A stretch of 64,000 bases of DNA, taken from NCBI GenBank assembly GCA_965644295.1, contig CBFFRP010000218.1, positions 186,001 through 250,000 of the forward strand, given 5' to 3'. How positions within the stretch are numbered: position 1 is the first letter of the stretch; every line of letters starts with the position of its first letter. The notes beneath the pieces are model-generated. The model did not search any database. It was not told the DNA's origin and was given only the letters and a program-made list of their open reading frames with translations. Shown here piece by piece: positions 36,065 to 50,600 of this stretch. The DNA is from Paraphysomonas bandaiensis. Lineage: Eukaryota > Chrysophyceae. The translations under genes and the position numbers were made by a program.

Positions 36065-37522
36065 CTAATCGAAGGTAATCTTCTTTCCAGTACCTCCCCC
36101 AGCAATAGTTCCTTTGTTTCTACTGGCAGAGGTAGGGGTGGCACCTCTTCCACCTCCTCGGCCTCTTCCACGGCCACCTCTGCCACCGTCACCCCTACCA
36201 CCTCCTCTTCCTCTGCCTCCACCGGCGCCAAGACTATCTCTATTTCTAGGGGGAGCGTAGTCCACCCGGATGCTACGGCCGTTTATCTCGGTGCCGTACA
36301 GCTTCACTGCCTCATCAGTGCTGCTACCATCGACAAATTGAACATGTCCAAATCCTTTGAAGCTACCATCTTCCTGAGAAGTTGCGAAGCGCACGAATTT
36401 TACTTCACCACAGCTACCAAACAATTCGTACATCTGATCCTCTGTCACATCCCAGGGAAGATTTCCTACGAAAACGGTATCACACCCTTCTGGCTTAGTG
36501 GAAGCATCAGGAGCAGACCCGATACTCTTGCGAGGAGCAGGTTTGCCTTCAGTAATTTTCAGCCATCTCTCAGTTTCTGGCCAGGTAGCTCCATCTAAGG
36601 CGAGAGCTGCATCAACACCGGCTCTAGAAGAAAATGAGACCACAGCAGTACCACTAGAGCGTCCGCCCTCAGCAAGGGGTAGCTCAACTCCGGAGACACC
36701 ACCATCACACTCTGCGAAGAACTGCGAGACATCGTCTTCTGTGGCCAGCCAGGGTAGTCCACGTACAAAGACACTATGTGTACCCTCATCTCCGGCTGGT
36801 GCCTTAGCAGGCGTGGTAGGAGTGGCTTCTGCCTTCTTCTTCTTAAGAACAGGCTGTTCATCTTCTTCGTCACTACTGGAATCGCTGTCGCTATCACTGC
36901 TGTCAGAATCGGACGAATCCGACGCTTTTCGCTTTTTAGCGGGGGTTGTGGCCGGGGCGACTTCCATCTTATCGTCTTCATCGTCGGAAGAGTCCTCGCC
37001 AGAGCTACTACTATCGCTATCACTAGACTCCGCTGCTTTGGAAGGAGCAGACTTAGCTGATGGCTTGGTTTTTTCATCGTCAGAATCGCTGTCGCTAGAA
37101 GAGCTGCTGTCAGAATCCTCGTCACTGGATGATTCTTTCTTAGTTGCCACAGCAGCAACCTTGGCGGGTTTAGCATCTTCTTCGTCAGAGGAATCGGAGT
37201 CGCTATCACTCGAGCTATCTTTGGCTACAGCGGCAGCAGCCTTGCCATTGGCAACAACAGGCTTCTCGTCCTCGCTGTCACTGTCATCGTCACTACTGCT
37301 GCTGTCATCACTAGAACTAGACTCTGCAGCAATCTCTTGTTTCTTAGACTCTAAGAACTTGGAATATATGACTGACAAGCTTTCAGGAGTTTCAGTTTTG
37401 ACAGATTTGCTTAATGAAGCCTCCTTCAATAAGCTCTTTGCAGTGCTGCTCAATTTCTTCTCCAAAAGGAAATGATATATGCTTGCATACAAGCTTGAGG
37501 TAACGTCATCTGTTTGAGACAT
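36065..37522 (-). CDS. Nucleolin/Nsr1-like nucleolar protein with LisH, two RRMs and GAR tail
   Basis: Probable nucleolar pre-rRNA processing or ribosome-assembly factor, 485 residues, single exon. Residues 8-40 form a LisH-like helix pair (VTSSLYASIYHFLLEKKL). Residues 60-235 alternate Ser/Asp/Glu acidic tracts with Lys/Ala/Pro spacers and typical CK2 sites. RRM1 (about 245-320) has VFVRGLPW; RRM2 (about 345-425) has VFVGNLPWDVTEDQMYELF and GFGHVQF. The end is a Gly/Arg-rich region (GRGRGGGRGDGGRGGRGRGR). RRMs plus GAR match nucleolin/Nsr1/gar2. A LisH with acidic serine tracts recalls Nopp140/Srp40. Overall a nucleolin-like assignment is safest. Confidence 0.88.
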   Translation of the reverse strand: MSQTDDVTSSLYASIYHFLLEKKLSSTAKSLLKEASLSKSVKTETPESLSVIYSKFLESKKQEIAAESSSSDDSSSSDDDSDSEDEKPVVANGKAAAAVAKDSSSDSDSDSSDEEDAKPAKVAAVATKKESSSDEDSDSSSSSDSDSDDEKTKPSAKSAPSKAAESSDSDSSSSGEDSSDDEDDKMEVAPATTPAKKRKASDSSDSDSSDSDSDSSSDEEDEQPVLKKKKAEATPTTPAKAPAGDEGTHSVFVRGLPWLATEDDVSQFFAECDGGVSGVELPLAEGGRSSGTAVVSFSSRAGVDAALALDGATWPETERWLKITEGKPAPRKSIGSAPDASTKPEGCDTVFVGNLPWDVTEDQMYELFGSCGEVKFVRFATSQEDGSFKGFGHVQFVDGSSTDEAVKLYGTEINGRSIRVDYAPPRNRDSLGAGGGRGRGGGRGDGGRGGRGRGRGGGRGATPTSASRNKGTIAGGGTGKKITFD

Positions 37523-38111
37523 TTTAATCTAATATAAAGTGCTTATATATAATGAAGTGGTAATAATAATGTTTGCTTCTGGCGATGTATGATATGGCTG
37601 CATTCGTTGAGATGCATGATATGAAACATAGACCAGCCATTTGGATATATATGAACCAATCAAATGTCCTTATTTTCAGTATCGTATATACTATTGGATA
37701 CAGGTAATCAACCAACCATATCAATGCACATAAAATGGTCACTTAGCCACATAATAGACACTTATCTTGAATCGACAAACTGAAAATATCTGCATATTGT
37801 ATCCTCATCAATTCATTCTACAAAAAAATTGTGTAGAAATTCTATGCAAATACATACACTGCCATACACGTCCATTCCATATGACAAATTGTTGTGATAC
37901 ATGTATATGTGTATATGTATATGGACTGGTAGGTGGATGTATGTATGTATGTACGTATGTATAGGCGGGCATGTGTATATATAAGCATCATACACAGGCA
38001 TATATATACACATACACTCCTATAATTCCCTGTATTTATATATTGAATTAGAGTACTTATATAGTTAATTAAGGGATAGTTATTTCTTTCATTAAAAGGA
38101 ATTCATTAATC
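37523..38111. other. Divergent promoter region
   Basis: Lies between the nucleolin-like gene (-) and the trefoil glucosidase (+). Contains TGTATA/GTATGT simple repeats at about 37900-37970 and 'catacac' repeats near 37990. No gene is supported. Confidence 0.45.
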
Positions 38112-41323
<3,212 letters not shown>

Positions 41324-42177
41324 TACTTCTGCATTCGTGTTGATGCGTAATCAGTTTTGATAATGCATGATGCTAAAGTTGCTACTCGTTCAGCGCTTTC
41401 GACCATGCAATATTCTTTCCATCAATAGTTCATACCCCTGTTAACCCATAACACGGTGTAGAGTTTGATGAGAAATGGTAAAACTTCGTATATGGTGATA
41501 ATGAATTAATAACAAGACTTTTGATACTGTAATTAATATGGAAATCATTGGAAAACATTTTCACCACTTGTAGTTGTCATATGACGAATACCTATCCGTA
41601 GATGATCAATAATAGGATCAATGATGATAGTGATATAGATATACATATCTAATATATACCCTGTCGCCCATCATGAGAAAGACAATGCACGACCCCAACA
41701 GCCTCATGAACAGATTTTAGAAGTATCGTATGTGATGCGAAGAATTAACAATTTAGAAGAATTTAATAGAGATTTTGCCTAAAAGATATCAGATATAATA
41801 TTGTAAGTCAACACCTTGCAATCACCCGCTCTATTATCTACAGAATTCATGGTGCGCATACCTAGAAATTTGTTAGCTTCAAGAGCTATATCTTCTGTGA
41901 CTGTAAGATAATGACTATATAGCTATGTAGAGTGTGGTGTCCGCGTTTTCCAAACATGGTACCTATTCTAGTAAAATTTATCACTCTGCGGTCAATAAAA
42001 TATTAGAGTAATAATATATCATCCATTCCTCATATTCTTAATATAATTAAGTTGTTTCAGATTGTGCTAGATAAAATTGAATACATCCGTATAAGTTTGT
42101 CACTATCAACTTATACAACTCAAAAACATATACGCCACAGCTTGTCAAAACTCTAAACAGGCACAGCGTGCTCAGAT
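41324..42177. other. Intergenic region between convergent genes
   Basis: AT-rich DNA. I looked for a further exon of the RBR-like gene here, since its product seems truncated, but found no frame encoding a RING2 or the second half of an IBR. No gene is supported. Confidence 0.5.
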
Positions 42178-43586
42178 TCAACGAGATGGACCTGGCAAGC
42201 TCCATTGATACGAACATATCAGACAAATGCAATCCGTTTCAACTTCATCATCTTTGAGATCAAATCCTACACATCCAGGAACAGGACATTGTCTGAACCC
42301 AGGATCGTTTCGAGGTGTTAGTGAAACTTCAAGCCATGTCGTTTGCTCTTCACATGACAACACCTCGAAACATTTTTCTTCAGATATGTATTGGCTGCAT
42401 TCTGGGTGTGGACAGCGAACATACATAGTTCTATTGTTCAAAGAATTTTGAACTAGCTCCCTGTTTAATAGAAATGATCATAGGAACAAAAATAACGGCT
42501 AACAGTCACCTTGCACACTCCCTGCATAACTTGTGGTCATCGTGCTCAAGGTCAAACGTGTCCTCGCAGGAGACCTGAAGTAATCATTAAAATTACACTA
42601 TGATATTACGATCTTACCTCATCGTTTTCACATATAATACAAGAGAAAATATTTTCTCGAATTATTTCCTTAGTATCTTCCTCCACTTCTGCAATGGGAA
42701 TGTTCTGTACTTCGTCAATTATCTGTGGCAACAATTGGACAGTAAATTTACTTGGTGATGCATTCGACCGTTTCACAAATACTTTGGAGTCTGTATCATC
42801 TGCCAGCACCTGTTGCGATAATTGCATATCATGCTTAGCTTCATATCTAGCAGCATGGGCTTCTTCAATCTGAACATTTCTACTGTTGTTGCCAGTGGAT
42901 GATCTTTGCAGCTCATTCTGCAAGTGTTGAATCTGAAGCTCTAAGCTGCGGATACTATCTTTGCAATGCTCAGTATGTTTCTGGAATTTATCTTCCAGGA
43001 TTTCCAAATTAGCTTTCGTTGCGGCGTGAGATTGTTTCTCGCAACCAAGAGCATTTTGTAAAGCCTGCTGTTCCGTCAACAAACCTTTAATATCTTCTCG
43101 CAACTTCATCTCTATATCACTTTCTTGCTCCCTCTCTTGTCGCAACAATTCCCTGTTGTTCCCATCCGTCATCAACACAGGATGCACATGTCGATAACTG
43201 GGGGGCATATGTGCAATAGAAGAAGAGCATACTAAATTTAGATTCGGATATGCCTTGGACTCCTCCATCTGATTGTATAAGCCGTATTTATCAGAATATT
43301 GACGGTCAGTTTCAGATATATCAAGACAGAAGTCTCTTCTGAAGTCACACTGTACCTCTTGAGTGGGCTCTTGATTGTCAGCAATGAGGTTTGTTGTTGG
43401 TCCACTAACTCTCCTATTGTTATTATCAGAGGATGAAAGTAATGGAGGCTGTTGTTGATCGAGCATATCAGTTTGACTCTCTTTGTGGTCGACACTCTTC
43501 TTATGTTTATGTTTCCCCTTTCTACGCCTACGTATAGCCTTTTCCACAGGTTTACTAATCAATGCTATGGGATCCTTCATCATCAA
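42178..43586 (-). CDS. Coiled-coil RING/IBR (RBR-like) protein, RING2 not found
   Basis: Putative ubiquitin-ligase-related protein. Three exons: 43586-42618, 42574-42510 and 42460-42178, giving 438 residues. The N terminus is strongly basic (RRRRKGKHKHKK), perhaps a nuclear signal. Residues about 160-230 form a coiled coil containing ALQNALGCEKQSHAATK, which is shared with the gene at 56539. The C-terminal third is a RING1 (CIICENDE, then C..H..CREC, then CPHPEC), assembled across both introns. It is followed by an IBR-like start (CPVPGC ... CICLIC). The protein stops there, without the second IBR half or a RING2 catalytic Cys. It is therefore either a truncated RBR or an adaptor-type RING protein. 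Confidence 0.75.
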
Positions 43587-43984
43587 CTCTTTCCTTCTCC
43601 TTCTTCTTCTTCTTATTCGTGTAAAGGTACTTAAGTTCTCTTTACTGATTGAGATTCTGGTTAAGTGATGCAGTCAGCGCGCGTGTTCTTGTTGATATGT
43701 GCGTGTCCAGATTTTGGATCGCTCGTTCAGACGGTGGGTAAAAAATGGCACTAAATCCTATGAGGTTTTTCAGTTTAGTAGATCTGTTTTTCAGTTTATA
43801 CAATCACAAAATTTCCTCTATTTTAACATTTTAAACTATAGAAAATAATATTAACAGCTAAAAACTTATGGTTTTTTTTCTCTGTTTTTATGTCAGAAAG
43901 TTCTACAGAAGAAAGTCAAGACGCGTATTTGTAATCTACGACTTGCTATGAGGGTGCGCCATAGCGACTGATTATATTAATACG
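43587..43984. promoter_or_regulatory. Divergent promoter shared by RBR-like and UBA genes
   Basis: These 398 bp separate the start codons of two divergently transcribed genes, both with ubiquitin-related domains. Such an arrangement allows co-regulation. No specific factor site can be named. The segment near 43675-43735 is locally GC-richer. Confidence 0.45.
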
Positions 43985-46437
43985 ATGACTGCCAATGTAA
44001 ACATTATCAATGAGAATCTAAGCCCTGTTATTATATGGGACTTGAATGAGTTCTGTCTCACTATAAAACCCTTGAGAAGCAATTATATTAATAGAATATC
44101 AGGTCATGCTCTTGTGCGATGCAGTGGCACCTCATCAGCTCTCTTAGAAGTCCATTGCAGTGAGACATCATCCATCACTCACATAGTATTGGATCTTCAG
44201 GCCACCACACGATATATTGAGGAGGAAGGTCAATGTAATGACAGTAAGCGCTCTTATGTATACACGAGACAGGACGAGTGTTTAGTGTTTGAATTTGTAT
44301 CTCAATGTGTGAGCGATAAGACTGATGTAGTTGTACATAAATTTGCGGTGCTAGAATACTTATTCGACCAGTTCTGTAGAAGGATTACTTTTGCAGGATT
44401 GTCTGTGACATCAGCAGATGGATATATTGATACATCACAAGGAAAAGAAGATTTGCATCATCCTCAATCGAATGTTGTTGCCCGTGCCGCTGAGACGGCA
44501 GGTACCTTGATACGCAAAGGTAATTTCTATATTTAGTTGCTTGATACTGGTATGTACTAACGCATAGTATATAGGTCTAAAGACAACAGGAAGTGTTACA
44601 GGGAAGGCGATTCGACAACTCGGCAACCATCATTCGGATGCTGCTACACGAGCCCTGTCGGCTGAGGAACTGGAAAGAGAAACTAAACGAGCAGAAGCTG
44701 TACTTCATGCTGCTGAGACGGCCCACTCCTGTGCTCGGGTTGTGTCAGGGGCTATTATGACTCCCGTGCGATATGTTGGGCGTAGGGCAGTTCAGTTAAC
44801 TTCCCAACATGTATCAGCTCAGGAAGAGGGATGGAAGCGTGCTGTCATAGACACTGTGGGAGGGTGTGGCAACGGTATCATGTCTGTTGCTAAAGGAGTT
44901 ACCGAAGGACTTGCGGAAGTAGGTACAGCTATCGGAGAAACAGCCCTGCACCGCTCGACACGCCTCTACGGTTCAGAGTATGCACAGTCCGTAACAGACC
45001 GTTATGTTCGAGCCGGCGGTGAGGCCTGCCGGGCTGCATACAAAACGGCCTCTGTGGCCTCTATGGGCCTTGATGAGGTAGCATTGGGAATGGCAGTGGA
45101 AGGTATCGATTACGCGGTCAATCTAGATGACTACCTTGTAGGTCCAGTATTAGTACAAGGCTATATATACCTCAGTCAGTCCCCACAGCCTGCGAAAAGA
45201 TATTTTGCCGTCCTACGACCGTGGTCCATAGCATTTTACTCTAATCCCGGGGATTTCACTTCAAAACCGAGTCGCCTTATTGCGACATCATGTCTTGATA
45301 CTCTCCCTCGGCTGCGCCTTCCAAAGTCGCCAGAAAATAGTAGGCGAACAATAGAACTCTGTACTGTAGATGCATCTACCTTTACTTTACACTCCCCATG
45401 CGACTATATGGGGAGATGGTCAGTTGATCGTGACGAAGAATTAGTGGGAATATGGTATATTCATCTGCAAGAGGCGTGTCGTCGGGTAGAAAGTATCAGC
45501 AAATATAGGTCTGGAGCCATGGAAATTGCAGAAAGACTGTATCTGCGCACAGTGCCACGTGGTATAGGGTGGATATGGAAAGATGATTACACTGTGGATA
45601 CAGTATTGGAGGACTGGATTTATTCTGTATATCACTTCTCACTCAAGGGAGGGTGTATAGTAGATAACGCTAACAATGAATCCGAGTCCGATATATCTGC
45701 GAATATAGAAATTTTAATGGAAGCTACCGGAAGGACGTATACTGACGTTAAGGAGGCCTTAGAGAGCTCGAATGGAGAAGTTGATTGGGCTGCGGAAAAG
45801 CTCATAGTTGATAATCAAGAAAAAGAAACTAGTAGCAGCTCGTTATCTTCAAATGAGAACACTGCGAATGACAATACAATTCATCGACTGAAGGAGTTGG
45901 TGTCTAGAAGACTAACTCCAGAGGTGATGGTGAAGTTCTCTCCTGTCACTAACTTAGGTCAGTAGTTTTAATTAAGTCAAGTACAACTCGTGAGTGAAAT
46001 TGAGCAACTCTGTAGGTGTGCGAGTCTCTGCTGAAGCGGTGTCGTCTGGATGGGTACCTTATAATTGTGATAAAGTTTCGCAGAAGGGATATGACATTAG
46101 GGGATTGCCTGGTGGGACAGCTACATGGCCTGATGACTCTGTGATTGAGGTAATATACAGCTCTATGTCATCGTTTTATGGTAACGCATTCTAAACATAT
46201 ACCTGACAGCTTGGGAATGAAGTTAGGATTCATCGTGATACCTGTTCCTACATTCATATCGATATTGTGAGTAAAGTGGCGGGAGTCAAGCGTAGTAGTA
46301 TGTTTGGTAGATTACCCATTGGAAAAATGATTAATTCTGATGACTTGCGTATTCCGTTGTATAGTTGTCATGGAAATAACGCACAGTCGTCTGTTCTATT
46401 ATGCAAAGTTAGTAGGAGTAGTTACGTAAATATTTAA
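43985..46437 (+). CDS. Senescence-domain / PH / UBA multidomain protein (spartin-like)
   Basis: Four exons: 43985-44519, 44575-45957, 46016-46149 and 46210-46437, giving 759 residues. Residues about 160-360 form an Ala/Gly/Val-rich amphipathic region (TAGTLIRKG..., TPVRYVGRRAV, GCGNGIMSVAKG) like the plant senescence/spartin domain, which binds lipid droplets or membranes. Residues about 365-490 form a PH domain (VLVQGYIYLSQ ... KRYFAVLRPWSIAFY ... GIWYIHLQEA). Residues about 550-595 are a UBA-like helix bundle (ANIEILMEATGRTYTDVKEAL..GEVDWAAEKL). A final segment of about 150 residues is not recognised. By analogy with spartin, the protein may link membranes to ubiquitinated cargo. That role is inferred. 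Confidence 0.72.
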
Positions 46438-47677
46438 GAGCTTTCTTTGTCGTAATCACGCAGATATTATCTTCTCGTTTGGAATCGTTATCTCAATTTG
46501 TCTCTCAAAGAACAAAATTATTCGAGTAGGGTAAAGCCTCTCGGAAGTTTACTAATGCTTCCGTCAGTTTGAATTCCTGAGATTATAATGTACCGTAACA
46601 AAGTAACTAGTACATAGGGCTCTGAGGTAAAGTTGGAAATAGGTATAAATCCTCTGCTAGACATGTTGGACTACTACTCTAAGTATGCTTTTAAAAACGT
46701 TTCTTAAGTAGGGATGCTCACTCGTTTCCTGCTGTAAAACGAATATGCACGTATTCGTGAGCATACTTTTGTCAGATACATGAACTCAATCATAGGCACT
46801 CAGTAGAACTGGTTCAACACACTAAATTGTGGATATCTATTAGTTCACAACATTATTATTAGTGTGCATTCAAACCATTCCTTCGAGTGGTGCTACTAAA
46901 AAAACTTAACCATTGTAACCAATCTCAGTACTACTCCTGTTGAAGGTAATCATCCCCAACACATTAAATAGTCAAGTGGCTATGAAATATTTTTCCCTCA
47001 ATTGTCTTTCCATCTGCATGGTAACATTTCGACGTGTTGGCATCTTTCGGAATCAGCATATCCGATTCTTCCTGTTGTATAAGTATATACTGAAACTGAA
47101 CTATTATGGTCATGGGTAATCCCTTCATGATATCCATTTGATCCACAATAAAGTCATAAGTCATTACTATTTACTCATTCTGTTAGCATCTCTTCTATGG
47201 CGTGTCTCGATATCCACAGTAACACTCCATAGCATCACAAGAGATCATAAATGTTCAATAAACAATACCTCATAAAACAATTCAATGTCGAGAATTATAT
47301 TGAAAGATTAGCTTCATGACTTCAGAGCAGTAAAGCAATATCCTGATCATAGAGTGATCCCACAGACCTATCTGGCTGTCCATGACTAGGAACAATGCTA
47401 TTTCCAGTGGGGTTGTAAGGATTGTAAAAAATGGGGGATTTTATTCTACAGGATTTTCCATATGATAGTGGTGATTTCCGAACCACGGGGGAATTAGGTC
47501 TACAACCCAACTATAACGTATTTTCCCATACCACTATAGAAACTCCTGCTTTTGGGGAATAGAAGTGCGTATTATATTAGAGCACAAGATCCAGTCGGTC
47601 CGTTCTGCTGAAGTACAAGATACACTGTATATGTGATGGTCCGATATAGTTATATAGTACTATATAGTGAAATTAAG
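46438..47677. other. Intergenic region before the tyrosine recombinase gene
   Basis: 1.2 kb of AT-rich DNA with no supported gene. If the downstream recombinase gene belongs to a Crypton, the element's left end should lie here, but I could not identify a terminus. A motif GTACATAGGG-like is not repeated downstream. Confidence 0.4.
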
Positions 47678-50600
47678 ATGGAGCTCGAAAGTGACATTGG
47701 TGATGATGGGTCTCTCTTTGATGAGCTGGATGAGAATCTAGGGGACACGAACAGCAAGGAGTACGTAAGATCTCAGCAAACAGTTCTGAACCATTTCAAA
47801 CGTTTCATGATTAAAAGCAACGGAATTGACCCTATAACGTATCCATTTACGGCGTACGATAAAGCTATCTTCCGTGATGTAAAGACTACGGAGGATATAT
47901 TCGGCCGATTCTCTAATTTTCTTATAGATACAGTGGGAATAAAGAAACCGAAATGTACACTCAACTATATATCGAAGCTTCGAATGAAAATCGAGACAGA
48001 TATTTCGTCAACTACGTATTTTAATGGGATTTGGTATCGAAAATTACGTTTAAAAATTACACAACGATATATTGTGATCTGCGCCCGAAATGGTACAAAG
48101 TTAAGTGATCAGGCTCCGGAGATGACTGTGAAGGATTTACGTGCCCTCACGGAGGTACTGTTCTGCAAAGACACATCGAAGTCGATTTCTCATCGGTGCT
48201 TGTTGATCTTCCAGTGGCATGCTTTGGGAAGAATATCCGAGATTTCGGCAATGCAATGGTGCGATATCGGGCAACGAATGTCAGGATATGTTGAAGATTT
48301 GCGAGTGATGCTCAACAGGTATGTATATTTACGGTTGTGGGCTTGCATACATATGTGTATGTGTGCAAAGCAATACCCAAGTACAGAAGTACAAAATAAT
48401 GATTATTATCGTATAATGAATCATGAATAATACTGTCTACAATATCAACGGCTAATAATACTGTCTACAATATCAACGGCTAATAATACTGTCTACAATA
48501 TCAACGGCTATTGCTAATCCCAACAATCACATTCCCTACAGTTTGTATTCCTAACTACATGGTACACGTATACAATACAGTACTGTACTACTAATCATAT
48601 AATACAGGACATGTACACGTATATATTCTATATGTAAGTGGATAGTCCTACACTACCTCCCCTTATAATTGATGTGTTAATGTGTTATATTGACACTCAA
48701 TTCTGTAAACTTTGTTATTAATCTTCTTCATCAGAAGAATAAACCACATTTCGAGGTAGTAAATTTCTTACATTTTCATCAGGATGTTGAGTTAGGAAAT
48801 TTTGTAGAGCATACGTTTTTCTAACGTTAGCCCATGGTTCCCATGTAGGTTTTTCATACCCTATCCAATGTACTAGAAATTTTATTTGACTTTTCGGACC
48901 TTTAGCTCGACCTTTTATTTTTGAAATATGGTCAATAGCATAAAAGTTTCCACCATCTTTACATGCCACTTGTAAGGGGTCAATAGTAGAGGGATCGTAA
49001 TTAAATTCCCTTAATTTCTTTATATGATAGTCTTTATTACGTTTAGTAACAATATCTTGAAGAGTATATTTGTCTCCAATAACATTGACTACTCGCATTG
49101 GACCTTTAAGATATGGTAATAACTTACTTGCCGGTCCAGGACGTAAAGCATTTTGTCTATGCTCAACTAACACATAAGAATTTATTGGAAATTCTTTTGT
49201 TTGTATATTTGGTGCAGTTGCCATGTGGATTTCATCATGTTTGCGAAGATTTCGTCTTGCAACATCCATAATAGTGGACTGAACCTTTTGTATTCTATCT
49301 ATCCAATGTGATAGCTTTTGTTCGTTCCCGTCCAAGTTCTCATTGTGTTCAATGAATAAACTCTTATCTAAATCTACTGCATTCCCAAATAGAATACTAG
49401 CGGGAGTAACGCCGGTGCTTCTATGTTTAGAAGAATTCATAATTCTTTGTACTAAAGGTAGATACATTGACCAATTATTTAGTACATTTTTATCAAATAT
49501 AATATTTCTTAAGTGCCTTAAAATTTCTTTATTAGCACGTTCCACTATAGCATTTTCTTCTTTAGAATACGCCATCGAAAATGATTGATTACTTCCAACC
49601 ATTTCTATCAATGATTTTGTTAAATCATCCACAAATGCTGGTCCAAGATCCGAATGAATCTCAATAGGTGCTCCATATCTACCCAGGTGTTGAAGCAATC
49701 CCTTTGCCGCCGCCATGGCAGTGAGATTCTTAGTAGGGATTAATTCTACCCACCTAGAAAAAGAATCGATAATCACTAATATATTAGTGTATCCATCCTC
49801 ATCTGGATGCAGACTCTGAATAAAATCCACTGCTATTCTTTGCATCGGGCCATATGTTGAGACAGTAAAGGGATGAGCATTAATTATTGGTTTAATTCTA
49901 CTCATCTTTTGACAACAAGGACAAGTTTTAATAAATTTTGTCACATGTGCCCCTTGCTTTGACCATTTATGACCATTGTCTCGTAATTTTTGTATTGTAC
50001 GATCAATACCATGATGACCTGTAACATTGTTATGAAATCTTTTAATAATTTCCCATTCCTTGTTTGGAACTTTAATATCGGGAATTAGGGAAGCACATTT
50101 TGTTTCCATTTTAGATTCTAATGCACATAGTCTACTAAATGCATCAGCAACAACATTATCAGATCCTTTAATATCACATAGATCATAATCATATGCTTGG
50201 AAACATTTCAACCATCGCTGAACTTTCTTATCCTTAGCGTAATCAGTTCTCAACTGAGTAATATTTTTATGATCTGTTTTGATCGTAAAGTATCTATACC
50301 TTAATAGGTAGTCCCATTTATCTAAGGCATAGTATATAGCATATCCTTCTTTCTGAGGTGTATCCCAATTCATCATTCTTTCATCGAATGTTTTACTGAG
50401 AAATCCTATTGGACGTTCTACACCATCTACTACTTGGTAGAGGTATGCTCCTATTCCATAATCAGATGCATCGGTCAATAAATATATTGGTGACTCGTCA
50501 TCAATGAAAAATAATGTTGGACATTCATGGATCATCAATTTGATCTTTTCAAATGCTTCATTGGCATCCTCTGTCCATTGTAGACGTTTACGTCTATGAT

